From positions 73,130,435 through 73,194,434 of the forward strand of contig CM043950.1 of assembly GCA_014529385.2 (NCBI GenBank): DNA of 64,000 nucleotides, in the 5' to 3' direction. The notes under the pieces are model-generated. The model worked only from the letters and a program-made list of their open reading frames with translations, was not told the origin of the DNA and did no database searches. The translations under genes were made by a program, and so were the position numbers. Positions 11,331 to 22,154 of this stretch are shown here, piece after piece. Within the stretch, counting starts at the first letter, position 1. Each line of letters begins with the position of its first letter. The DNA comes from Adiantum capillus-veneris. Its lineage: Eukaryota; Streptophyta; Polypodiopsida; Polypodiales; Pteridaceae.

Positions 11331-11966
11331 TATAGCCCTCCCCCTTAAGCTAGAGGTATTTGATGCCTCTAGCTGTAGGTTGTGCTACAATACGGTTCTC
11401 TTGAATACTTACCCACCTGGTACCAATTGAATTTTCCATGTTACTGCTTTCTTGGCTGATGCACCCTGTTTAGTCCTTTCTGATGAATAATTGTATTCAT
11501 CCATGACTAACAACTGGTCTCCTAGACCCTTGAAAGCCATGACCTATCCATTGTCAATGTCCGCTTTCACTGGTAGCATTCTCGTTTTTTCTTTTTTTCT
11601 TCTCTTTTTTTCCTTTTTTTTTTTTTTTTTGAAACGACTATGTACATGATTGTTACCTTAGTTGGAGCTCGAATATGATGAGCTCTCCTCTGAACCATCC
11701 TTAGCATTGATTTCACCAGCATATGGCTGTGAAAGACGACATTGGTAGGCCTTCAATCGCCAACCATTTACCGGGGTCTGGTGTACCTTACCATCTAGGT
11801 CACCTAGTTGGTAACTACCATTTGAGAACCTCTATATCACTACAAAAGGGCCTTCCCACTTAAGCAAGAACTTACCATCCTTCCTGCGATCAAAGCGACT
11901 GTCGTATCTGAGCACTAAAGAACCTTCCTTGATACCTTTCTTGACAAGGTTGCGATTTAACTTCTT
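11331..11966 (-). other. G1 3' non-coding end and polypurine tract
   Basis: It holds the C-terminal integrase remnant at its right side (minus-strand LRYDSRFDRRKDGKFLLKWE, then SYQLGDLDGKVHQTPVNGW), a run of T at about 11580-11630, and a purine tract (minus strand) at 11331-11346 next to the LTR. Confidence 0.8.
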
Positions 11967-14900
11967 TCATTTCTTCTCTGCTTGGGCTGCATAGTACTTT
12001 ACTGCTGACTCTTGATCTAGCCCTAACCTCTCCAAATCGATGATTCTTCCTTCCACCTGCTTCTCTTGACTATCCTCTTGATGTGCTTTTCGAACTCGGA
12101 GGCTCGCTAGCTCCACTTCTATAGGCAATAGTGCCTCTTGCCCGTAAACCAAGTGAAAAGGTGTATACCCCAAGGATGTTTTAAAGGATGTTCTGTAGGC
12201 CCAAAGTGCTGCATCTAGGTGTTTGTCCCATGCCTTAGGATGTAAATGCACTTGCTTAGTGATGATTTTACATATAAGACCATTTACCTTTTCCACAAGA
12301 CTATTGCACTGAGGGTAGTATGGTGTAGAGTGCCTGCGCTTGATTTTTAACTTGCTCATCAATTGCCCGACTAAATCAGCTCAAAATCCCGGTCCCCTAT
12401 CTGAGAGAATCTCCAAAGGTGTGCCAAAACGGCAACAAATGCATTAAAAAATGAAATCACTCACGTCCTTGGCTGTGATGCGCATTGTGGGATGAGCTTC
12501 TGCCCATCTGGTCATGTACTCCACTCCCATAATGATGTATTCCTTCCCTGATTGAGTGCAAGGTAGTGGCCCTATTGCATCTATCCCCCATTTTTCAAAT
12601 GGCCCATAGGTTTTGATTGGATGCTGATTTTCATGGGTAAGACGCCTTGGTCCGGCTTTTTGGCAAACCTCACATGTGCGGCACCAATGTTGTACATCTC
12701 GATGGAGGCTTGGCCACGTGAACCCTGCTTGTAAAATCTTTCTGCTAGTAATCTCTTGTGCAAAGTGGCCACCACACACACCTTCATGACAGCTAAACAA
12801 GATATCCTTTATCTCTTGGGATGCAGGAACTCTCCTTAAGACAGCATCTTTCCCTCTACAATACAAGTCCTCATTCACTAAGCTATAGCTGGTAGCCTTT
12901 TTTGCCAACCACCTACGTTCACTTTTACTCATACCAGAGGGTGCTTCACAATGCTCAAGAAAGTAAAGTAAATCATGCAGCTCCTCCTTTCCCTGGTATA
13001 AAGGACTTTTCACAAGGATAGAACCTACTATGAGAGTTTGTAGTTCTTCACCTGCTAAGGCATCTGCTTCTCGATTTTGATCTCTAGGTACAAAGTGCAC
13101 TCGAAATTCTTTAAAACCCTTCAACAAGGCCTTTGCTTCCTTCATCTTAACAAACAATTTGTCATTTTTACAGGCCCATACACCAACCATTTGCTTAACA
13201 ATCAACATGGAGTCACCAAAAACATTTAGTTTTGTGATGCCCTGAGAAAGAAAACATTGCAACCCTAAAACAAGGGCATGGTACTCTGCCTCATTGTTAG
13301 AATGAACCTCTTTTAGATGAAACCCTTTTGCAAAGATCTTCTCCTTCTCTGGACCTAATATTACTATGCCTGCTAATGCCTTGTCTTTGGTCCTCTTGTA
13401 AGCCCCATCAAAATACAGACTGTGTGCTCCCAGTAGATTTTCAAGCTCCAGGATAGGCGGTACCTTACTAGGTGCCTCTTTCTTGGCCTTCTCATAACAC
13501 CTTTGTGTGAGGACATCTGCCAAAGAAGCACGGGTGGAATCCTCTACTTGTAGTGTGTAGTCAAACTCTTGAAGCTGCACCACCCACTTTGCTATTCTTT
13601 GAGAAAATTCCATGTGTTGTAGGGCATATGGAAAAACCTCCTCAGTTGTGATCACCACAAATTGTCTCGGAAGTAAGTAAGCCCGAAACTTCTCCACTAC
13701 AAACTTAAGAGCTAGCACCAATTGCTCAGTTGCGTTGAAACCCTTTTCAGCAGCTGTCATCACTCTACTATAGAAGTAGACTGGTCTCATGAGAGATGTC
13801 TTTGGGTCTTTTTGCATCAAGACAGCTCCTAGAGCTTCTGGACCTACACTAGGATTTACATAGAATAATTCACCCCATGTGGGTTGTAGGACGACAGGCA
13901 ATGAGCTCAAAATGGTTTTAACTTCTTGAAAGCACCTTTCACCCTCCTCACTCCATGTCAATGTAGTGTGTTTAGTGAGTTGTTGCAAAGGATAGATTGC
14001 CTGAGAAAGGAGATGTATGAATTGTCCCATGTAGTGAACCTTTTGAATGAAGGAGACTAGTTGCTTCACGTTTGAAGGAGTAGGTAAAGCTAACAATGTC
14101 TTTACCTTTTCAGGGTCAGCCTCAATACCATCTTGAGACACAACATGGCCTAGTAGAGTGACCTTGCTCTCACCTATGTGGCACTTGTCTTTATTCAATT
14201 GCCCACCCAATTGGGCCAGACGGGTGAAACCTTCATCAACCTTGGATAGATGTACTTCCCTAGAGCTGTAAATGCAAAAATCATCAATGAAGACTCGTAT
14301 GGACTTACCAAAGTAAGGTTGAAACACCAAGTTCATAAACCTCTGGAAAGTAGCTGGGGCATTAGTTAAACCAAAAGGCATAACTCTATAAGCAAAACAC
14401 CCCCAAGGTGTTATGAAGGTAGTCTTTCTTTGGTCTTCATCTGCAATTCTGATTTGGAAGTAGCCTGAGTACCCATCACACACTGTGTACCTTTCATGAC
14501 CAGCCACTTCATTTAGTATTTCATCTTGAAAAGGCAAAGGAAAATGGTCCCTTTTTGTGGCTGCGTTTAGAGGCTTGTAATCCACACGTACCCTCCACTT
14601 CCCATTTTTCTTTGGTGCTACCACAACTGGAGACACCCACTCAAAATCTTCCACATGGTAGATAAATCCTGCCTTGAGTAATATTTTTACTTCTTTTAAG
14701 AGTGGATCTTGTTGCACTAGCCCTAATCTCCTTAGCCTTTGCACCACTGGTTTGGCACCTTCCTTTAATTGGATATGGTGTTGGGCTACCGTCACTCCTT
14801 TAATGTGCTCGTAATTAGTTATAAAGAGGCCAGCATGCTTCTTTAGTACCTGCAAATAGGGTTCTCTCTCTTCTTCTAGTAGGTCCTTAGCTAGCATCTC

Positions 14901-16856
14901 CTCTAAGCCCGTGGCTTCTTCCTTGTTTAGAGAGTCTTGACCACCTTCTCCTTCTGGGTTTCGCAGTATTATACCCATGACTTCCAAAGAGCTAGCATCC
15001 TCCTCAGATGAAGAGCAGCTGCTTGTGCTCCATTCATCCATAGAAGTCTCCATCTCTAGGTCTTGTTGTCTACCCTGCTTCCTGTCATACACAATTTTTT
15101 GTTGTTTGCCACCTACCTTATGATTTGGTCTCAACTCAAGGGAACCTATCTCCCAATCTTGCCTAGCTTTCATAGCCATAAGCCAAGGTCTTCCAAGGAT
15201 TAGCGGATAGCCCTCCCCCTTAGTTGGGATCACATAAGCATCAATTGAGATTGCAACACCAAAAGCTGAAACCTTCACTCCATTAACCTTTTCCACACAA
15301 GCCACCCTTACATTATTTGCCATCTTAGCTTGTAAGGAAGTTTGCTCGCTTACTTCCAAACCCAACCTGTGCATTAATTTCTCTGTCATAACACAAATCT
15401 CGGCTCCACCATCTACGTACACATTGGAGACTCGCTGACTCTTAATCTCTGCATCAATGACTGGCACGATATCCTTCATGCCTCTTGCACTAATAGACCC
15501 AACTGAATTTGCCTTAGCCCTCCTGGTGCTGACCATCTTAGACCAGGTTCTACGCATCTTTGGCGAAAGGTGGAGGAGTTGCTGCCATGAAATATTTGGT
15601 CCTTGCTTACTCACATCTGCTACTAGGTCGTAAGGTATGGATCCTACCCCAAGTGGAAAGTCTTCTACTCCTATGTGCCTCCTTGACCTACTCTTCCTTT
15701 TCTTGTCTCCTATCACTTGGGAGGAACCCTCATTCCCTTTATCCGGCTCTGAAGCTTCCATTTCATCAGTTCTTTGTCTCCTAACTCTCTTTATTGGCAT
15801 GGCAACTGCTTCCTCCATTTTTTCTTTCCCTTTATCCTTACCATTGTCAAGACTTATGACAGAGACAGCCCTGTCCTCCCCTCCTGATGGTAGTGGAGGG
15901 ATCTCTACTGGTGCTTGTGGTGGTGGAGGAGGGGGTCTCAATATTTGGATTGGTGGAGACACGTGTGCATTTTGTCCATTTAGTGGCCTAGCTCGAGGAG
16001 GAGTGGCTTGCTGGCGAGGAGGCCGTCTTTGATTACCATTTCCTTGATAGCGTCGTGGATGGGAGCAATAATACATGCGGTGACCTACCTCTCCACAGTT
16101 GTAGCAAATGTACTCACGTGCTTGCCTTTGTCCTTCTTGTCTATTTCGTTTATTTCCTGGCTGGGGAGCCCTTACACCTTGAACCAGATTGATGGATAGG
16201 CTCTCTAGTTGATTGGTGATTTGTTGAAGTAATTCTTGTTGAGAGGACTCTTGGTCTGTTGCTCCTGTCCCTGCTACTACCCTTGCCGTAGGTTGAGCTA
16301 GCGGTGGAGGCTCCATTCCCCCTTGTAGTTGAGCTTGGAATTTTAACTTCCTATCCTTCTCCCTTGCATATGTCATAGCTTTATCAAAGGTATCTCGGAA
16401 TTTACCTTTTACCTTTTCTTGAAGGATGGGGTAAAGACCTGCCAGAAAACAGTCCTTCTTTAGGCATTCTGGCGCCCTTTCTCCTTCACCTAGTGATGCA
16501 CACCATTTCTCCCACAGGTTGGAAAACTTTCCTTCATAGCTTCTACAGTCATTGGGTGATGTTTGGCGTAGCTCTAAGAGCTGTCTCCATATCTCCTCTT
16601 GAGGCTCATGGCGGCGAAATTCTTCGATGAAGGCCATCTTTAAGGACTCCCAGTCTCTTCTTTCTTCAGGTGCCAAAGTTTGATACCATAATTTTGAACC
16701 TTCCCTCAAGACCAAAGGAAAGGCCCTTAGCTTAGTAGCTTCGTCATCCCTTCCCGATACCAGAAAGGCCATTTCCAAATTATCCAAAAAGTCGGGAGCA
16801 ACCTCCCCAGGCTTACCATAAAAATTAGGGAAGGCCATAAGTGAGAGAGTAAACAA
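11967..16856 (-). pseudogene. G1 gag-pol polyprotein
   Basis: The main frame (12444-16856) gives 1,470 codons; the same frame resumes at 11967-12362 after two stops inside the integrase. Domains: gag from residue 1 (second Met, MAFPNFYG, is the likelier start); CCHC knuckle CYNCGEVGHRMYYC at 251-264; protease with VDGGAE near 475 and ILGRPWL; reverse transcriptase about 735-900 with CDGYSGYFQI and FIDD near 857; an RNase H near 1000 whose first catalytic Asp is missing (FYVNPSVG); a second RNase H from about 1146 with FDGAY, NNEAEY, GDSMLIV and NREADALA, all four acidic residues kept; zinc-binding HEGVCGGHF...CEVC near 1355-1398; integrase GIDAIGP, LSDRGPGF, LVEKVNG. Tandem RNase H is known from the Tat lineage. 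Confidence 0.95.
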
Positions 16857-16929
16857 TTACACAAACAGCTCCAATTTATTTTAAAATAGAGTATGGTAAT
16901 TACAATTTTGAGCTTTAGCACAACTTAGC

Positions 16930-17169
16930 TCAAAATAGGATGAAGATCGACACATCAAAGGAATGGTAATAGTCTAGTAAGGGTAGAATGACAGTATGAG
17001 GAGAGCGCAAGATTTCCCCAAGTCTCTCGGCTCCAAACAATAGGGCTATTCTTTGCTGATAAAATATTTTTTTATCAATACAAATATTCACACGGATATG
17101 ACGCATAAAATGGAAAGGAAACATGTGGGGATCATCATTCTCATTATTGGCATCCATACTTACACACAA
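16930..17169 (-). CDS. G1 ORF d: conserved pre-gag small ORF
   Basis: About 75-79 codons (probable Met at 17157), ending about 75 bp before gag. The peptide contains FPFHFMRHIRVNI, KKIFYQQRIALLFGAERLG and a C-terminal SFDVSIFIL. G2 (42130-42353) and G3 (54855-55115) carry clear homologues in the same place. Conserved positions include PFH, the I-x-[VI]-N pair, KI-x-[FY]QQR, FG-x-x-R, EI and SFDV. The function is unknown to me. It is rich in hydrophobic and basic residues and looks like a small folded domain. Conservation over three diverged elements argues that it is a real protein. Confidence 0.75.
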   Translation of the reverse strand: MCVSMDANNENDDPHMFPFHFMRHIRVNICIDKKIFYQQRIALLFGAERLGEILRSPHTVILPLLDYYHSFDVSIFILF

Positions 17170-17173
17170 GAGC

Positions 17174-17707
17174 CTAGCTTAGTTGCACCACCTTGGGACC
17201 AATGAGCCTAATCAGCCACAGAAGGTCAGCACCCCGGATCACTTCGACTCTTCCTGATGCATCTGTGAAGACGTAAGGCGTGATGGAAACACTTTGTACA
17301 ATGCTGAGCCTTTTAGCAAGCAACAATTGGATGCTATTACCATAATCAGCATGACGAATGAAAGTGACACCATTAATGTGTAGCACATCATCAACTAAGA
17401 TAGTTTCCTTAGATTGAGATAACTTCTTGAAAATTAGCAGCAAAGGTAGGGCAGGGAGGCTTTTCACCCGGTCTCCAAAGCACTTTGGACAATATCCAAA
17501 GTGATCTTCACGCGGACAGAAGGTTGGCTTGGGATTGGTGGTGTCTGGATTCACAAAGTGCACTAGGAGCACTCGCAGACGGGCGGCAATCTTGTAGGCA
17601 AGCCTTCCCCTCTTTGCTTCAGGAGGATTTAGGGGTGAGAGTCGTGGTTGCAAGTTGGAGGTTGAAGTTGGTTTCTCACTAGCCTTTTTCTTGCCTGTAG
17701 TGGTCAT
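17174..17707 (-). CDS. G1 ORF c: unknown 177-aa protein
   Basis: Opens with MTTTGKKKASEKPTSTSN and has a basic N-terminus, a Cys cluster (FCPREDHFGYCPKCFGD, C-x7-C-x2-C, residues about 64-80) and a hydrophobic C-terminal half ending LLWLIRLIGPKVVQLS. It stops 5 bp before the start of ORF d. I see no counterpart in G2, whose leader is too short. It may be an accessory RNA- or DNA-binding protein, a captured host fragment, or chance; the unbroken length favours a coding origin. Confidence 0.5.
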   Translation of the reverse strand: MTTTGKKKASEKPTSTSNLQPRLSPLNPPEAKRGRLAYKIAARLRVLLVHFVNPDTTNPKPTFCPREDHFGYCPKCFGDRVKSLPALPLLLIFKKLSQSKETILVDDVLHINGVTFIRHADYGNSIQLLLAKRLSIVQSVSITPYVFTDASGRVEVIRGADLLWLIRLIGPKVVQLS

Positions 17708-17744
17708 TTAATCGCTTATTAATGAGATTAAGCCAAATGTTACC

Positions 17745-17960
17745 TTACGCTTGAGCACGCGCTGCGGCCTTGGGCCACTTAGGTGTAGAGGTGATCTTCC
17801 TCCTCTTAGTCGGCTCCTTAGGAAAGAGAGGTTTGGTGATGCTTTCTCTTCCCTTAATGTGTGTCACAGTACCTTCGTGTATGTTGATGTAGAATATTTC
17901 AAGCTCGTGTGCGTTGGAGGTTTCTGGAGCACTCATAGGTTGAGAGGAGAGGTATATCAA
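17745..17960 (-). CDS. G1 ORF b: small leader ORF
   Basis: 71 codons, MIYLSSQPMSAPETSNAHEL then a basic C-terminus (KEPTKRRKITSTPKWPKAA). Its ATG overlaps the stop of ORF a as ATGA (17957-17960), an arrangement that could allow termination-reinitiation. No family recognised. Confidence 0.35.
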   Translation of the reverse strand: MIYLSSQPMSAPETSNAHELEIFYINIHEGTVTHIKGRESITKPLFPKEPTKRRKITSTPKWPKAAARAQA

Positions 17961-18142
17961 GCTCTTCTTCTCACTCTCCTTTGTTGGCGACGATCACGAA
18001 CAAGGCATGTAGAAGAACTTACTTCTTGAATTTCAATGACACTGCAACCTGGTAACAAGACCTCGATGAAAGCTTTTAAGGCCTCTAAAGCCTCCTCCTC
18101 TTCTGTTCTCCAATTTGCAAATTCCTCACGCCATTCGTCCAT
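17957..18142 (-). CDS. G1 ORF a: small leader ORF
   Basis: 61 codons beginning MDEWREEFANWRTEEEEALE, acidic and helical, ending in Arg-rich RDRRQQRRVRRRA. It is the first sizeable ORF after the primer-site region. No family recognised. Confidence 0.35.
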   Translation of the reverse strand: MDEWREEFANWRTEEEEALEALKAFIEVLLPGCSVIEIQEVSSSTCLVRDRRQQRRVRRRA

Positions 18143-18193
18143 GTTGTAGATTGCACATCTTCATTGCTTGTGGACTGAAGGTCTGTGTAGCCC

Positions 18194-18215
18194 TCCTCAG
18201 TGGGGGACACCAAAA
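18194..18215 (-). promoter_or_regulatory. G1 primer-binding-site region
   Basis: Minus strand reads TTTTGGTGTCCCCCACTGAG directly after the 5' LTR. It closely resembles the same position in G2, G3 and G4. I cannot name the tRNA from memory. Confidence 0.6.
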
Positions 18216-19714
18216 TGATAGCGGGAAAAAGAGCAGTGCAATCGAGTGGCCTCTGTACTCGTGCACACTCCACAAATCACACCTCATGCAAACAAGCAAA
18301 TAACAAAACAAAGGGGGAACCACCCTAAATTAAGAGGTTTAGGGACCTGACACATAGTACACATAGGCAAGTGAGACTTCTGGCATTATGATGGCATCAA
18401 AACATATGGCAAAACACATAGAAACGAAGCTTAGGGACCTTATGTAGCATATATATACACAAGACATCAGCTTAACAATACAACGACATCTGATCATACA
18501 TAACAAGGATATGGAGAAGCAAGCCAAGGATGGCATAATCCCTTGTCAAAAACAATCAACCCAGCAAGTAGGTATGATCCTACTAGCAACACATCAATAC
18601 CTTCGAGAATGATGGCGAGGATGGTGGCCATGGAGCATGAGAGAAGACTCCTTATTTAGGTTTTAGGGCTAGTAATGTAGCATACTAGAGGGAGAGAGAG
18701 TAGAGCTCCATCCATAGCTCCTCGTTGTGAGCAATGTCGTCCTAGCTTCATTACTTGGTGAAGTGGGTGAAGTGTTGGTTTTGAGTGAGAGAAGGCCTCC
18801 TTATATAGGTTTCTGAGAGGGTTTAGGATTAGGGATAAACATGCTTAAATCCGCTGATTGGGGTTACTTTTGGCTCAGGGTGGTCAACAGATTGAGGTCA
18901 CCTGATATGTCACCCTCAATATATTCTCTAGAGTGATGTGAGAGGGGAGGGTAAATGCTGATTTTTCTGATTGTGACACATGGGGATAAGGCCTTGACCA
19001 GCATTTAAGAGGAGGGAGGTGGCTGTTGAAACTAGAGGTTTTGCACATGTCAGGGGGGGACTTGCTAGGTCCTCCTGAATATCAAATTCTCAAAAAATCC
19101 TTAAACATGGCTTCTTTTGACATGTGTTCTTTGAAAAAATCAGCATGTCTCTTGTCAACTCAAAAGTCTTTATCCCTGTTGACTCACCTTTACCATAAGA
19201 TTTTCCCCTTTTCTCCTCCTGTAACTGCATTGTTGATGCCCAATCACTGCTTCTATTAACAGTGAACTGTTACCTACCAAATACTTATGGTACAGTAAAA
19301 AATATTTACCATGGGTAAAAAAAGTTACTGTAGGTAAAAAGTGATTTGTATTTACCATGTAGGTGAAAAATATTTACTGTATGTAAAAAATATTTACTGT
19401 GGTAAAAAATATTTACTATCGGTAAAAAAGTGAAAACGGAGTATGCTGTGCTGTGAGTCCACACGAACATCCTCGTGTAAATTTCACGAGAAATTCACAC
19501 GTAGAATGGGCTATTCTGTAAGATATAGGCTGTAGGCATGCATAAGAGCTCGTTCCCACGTATCTTCTGTCCATGGCACTTTTTACTCTTTGGTGCCTGT
19601 GAAGTAGATTTTTCTTCTCTTTCGAGATCCCTTGGACTAGAGTATCCTCATCTCCCCAACAACTGACTGTGCCTTTATTGCATCTTCAGAAGGGGTCCTA
19701 AAAACCATGCATCA
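18216..19714 (-). repeat. G1 5' LTR
   Basis: 1,499 bp, TG...CA, pairs with 9815-11330. The right boundary abuts the Penelope-like coding sequence at 19715. Confidence 0.94.
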
Positions 19715-21710
19715 TGTGGCCATGTTTCCAGAAAAATCTAGTAGAAAAGTTACCGATAGAGCAAGGGTCAATACTCAATTCAATGTACAGATAGTTAGTT
19801 TATTTAATGAAGGCAATATCATTGACGGTATCTTGTTCTAAAAAGGTGGGCTCAATTGCTAACCAAGCAGTATAGATATCCAACACCTACTGTGAAAAGT
19901 TAGGATTAGTAATACTTAATATGTCATCCATAAATCTAAAAGTATGATTACACTTAATAAGTAGAGAGAGCCCTTTTTCTTGGGAAGTTTGCCTAATAAT
20001 CCATTTATATTCAAAATATAGTAAATAAAGGTTGCACATAGTGGGGGAACATGAGAATCCTATAGGAATGCCACTTGTTTGACAAAAGCAGTAGTTACCA
20101 AGTACAACAAAGCAGTGGTTCAGAACCCACTGAATGGTTATTTTAAATCGATCACTATTCATGTGAATTGGTGAAGCCTTGCTCACTTTCTTCACCCACC
20201 TGGATGTCTCAACAAAAGTGATGCCAGAGAATCCATCTTTAGCTTTATTAGAGAAGGCCAAGTCTACGAGATAATTGAATACATTTATGAGACCATATTC
20301 ACCTACTAAAGGGGTATTTTCATAGCATTGGACAATATCTATTGTATATACCAAATAAATGGTAGATGGTAGGTTTAAGATGACATCGCACAAGTTACAA
20401 ACTATCCAAAAGGGTTGAATGTCTACTTGTGAGAAGCGCCTTACATCTTTTCTTTTAATAGCACATATGTTTTTGAGTTCGTCACTTATGAAATTAAGTC
20501 CTTCCGTTACATGTTTCGTAATCTTGGAAAAAAGGCAATTGGAAGCATCAGAGATGCATCAAAATTTACTTTTATGACTTTTAAACATTGGAAACAGGGT
20601 TGGAAGTTTTATAGTTTCTTCCTAAAATCCTATCTGAGTCATACTTTTACATGCTCTTTGGATAATAATATCTAGATCTTCTACAATGTAATATAACTCC
20701 TTACCTCTGAGTCGGTTTTCAACTGCTTCAAAGGCAAGCTTTTTGCAAATGATGGATGGTGTGTTATATGCTTTATCTAAACCCACAATGAATCATTTTC
20801 ACTTAAGCTTGCGAAAGGCTAAGTAAATATTAGCAGCGAGCCAAGTAGACTCAGTAAGTATCCACTCATGTGGGAGTTGTGAGACTAGACTGAAAAAGAC
20901 ATTCTCCAACCTTTTTGAAATTCTTGTTGAATTGATAACTCCAATTGGAGTTTTTTGACCAAGTCGGCCAGGCATTCGTCGGTAGGAGATTTTAAAGCAA
21001 TAAGAGGATTAAGTGGTTGAGGTGGTATGTGATTGAGGCCTTTAGAAAGGAGACATCTTACAAAGATATTCTCAATAATGAAGAGATTTGTGGTACAAAC
21101 ATGCCTTCCTACTTGCAAATTGAATTGTAAACTCACTCCATAAGTGACAATCGCATGACAAGGGTTTTCCTTTTTTAAGAAACTCATTAGAGTATACTAG
21201 ATGTAGCAAAGAATTATTAAATCTCCATCCTATCCTAACTTGGCTGTGTATATCCAAATTACCAAATGTGGACAGAAAGCATTTTTTAAATATAAAAAGA
21301 GGTGAAAAGAATTATAAAATATTGTTGGCAAAGATGCAATGAACAAAAAATTCATGCCCAATTTCCCCATGAGACATAAGATGCATTTTGCCAACCTCAT
21401 TACACAGTAACTGCATTTACAAATCCAACAAGTGTTTGACAGGATACCCTCTTCCTCTTCCTCTAATCATGCTTCTCACTTTCCCTCTCCCTCCATTGGA
21501 CTCAACAAAATAAGAGGCTGGAGTCATAAAAGATGTGGACGAAGAAGTGGGAGTTATAAGCGAGTTCGGTATTTTAAGAGTATGGGAATCCTCAACATCC
21601 GTATTAGGTTTTAGCAAGCCTAGGAGAGTTTTAATACCAAGGTAGTTACCATAAGTAGTCAAAAGAAGTCCAGGTGTTTCTACAACCAGTTCTTTGATAA
21701 GAGAAAGCAT
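19715..21710 (-). pseudogene. Penelope-like element reverse transcriptase, N-terminal and catalytic part
   Basis: Reading leftward from 21710, the translation gives an N-terminal region with stops near 21417 and 21320, a frame change near 21190, SKGLNHIPPQPLNP (typical of Penelope-like proteins), LDKAYNTPSIICKK, then an open stretch 19887-20393 with the reverse transcriptase core: YTIDIVQCYENTP (first catalytic Asp), TSGIPIGFSCSPTMCNLYLL and FRFMDDILSI (catalytic FMDD near 19923-19934), then a stop and VLDIYTAWLAIEPTFL. The IPIG-x-x-CSP-x-x-x-x-LY-L pattern is diagnostic of Penelope-like reverse transcriptases and unlike LTR or LINE types. The frame continues at 9577-9814 beyond G1. Confidence 0.85.
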
Positions 21711-21871
21711 AAGGGAGTAAAACTAAATAAACACCATCTGAGCTAGCACAAGTTCTTTGGCCTAGCCTCCAAGCCAAGAGAAAAAAATGGATAGGTAGTG
21801 AGATGAAGGAGTGTCAAGGAAACATGAGATCCAAGTTGTTGAGGGCTTACCATATAGCATGATCAAACCAC
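21711..21871. other. Penelope-like 5' flank, undefined
   Basis: Short sequence between the first Penelope-like Met and the left edge of the X LTR. No terminal repeat of the Penelope element was identified. Confidence 0.4.
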
Positions 21872-22079
21872 TGACGGGAACAAAGTGAACCCCGAACCCC
21901 CGACGGCCTCTAAAACACCGGGGACCGAATGGCGCGCCTCGAGCCTGTCACAGTAAAGCAAACAGGGGCACCACCTAGCTTGAGCGGCTAGGACGCAAAC
22001 AACACACCACCATAACAAAGTTTTCATCCAAGAGAGATGGATGCTTGGGAGTAATGATGAAGAGGAAGGGGAATGAGAT

Positions 22080-22154
<75 letters not shown>

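Larger units (their letters stand above)
9815..19714 (-). mobile_element. G1: Ty3/gypsy element, Tat-like with two RNase H domains
   Basis: LTRs of about 1.5 kb (9815-11330 and 18216-19714) enclose 6.9 kb. Both start tgatagcgg and end gcatca. Flanks are ggtgg and tgtgg, a 5-bp duplication with one mismatch. A polypurine tract (minus strand aagggggagggctata) abuts the left LTR; the primer-site region lies left of the right LTR. Read leftward the order is four small leader ORFs, then a gag-protease-reverse transcriptase-RNase H-second RNase H-integrase frame of about 1,630 codons with only two stops. It is inserted in the Penelope-like element. The high LTR similarity and long open frame mark a fairly young copy. 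Confidence 0.94.

Noticed and set aside
15560-16199. Plus-strand open stretches opposite G1 gag and protease
   Set aside because: Antisense shadows of a strong minus-strand coding frame.
9947-19358. Paired identical open stretches at 9947-10135 / 18339-18536 and 10641-10974 / 19026-19358
   Set aside because: They are the same stretches of the two G1 LTRs; identity comes from LTR duplication and no protein likeness is seen.
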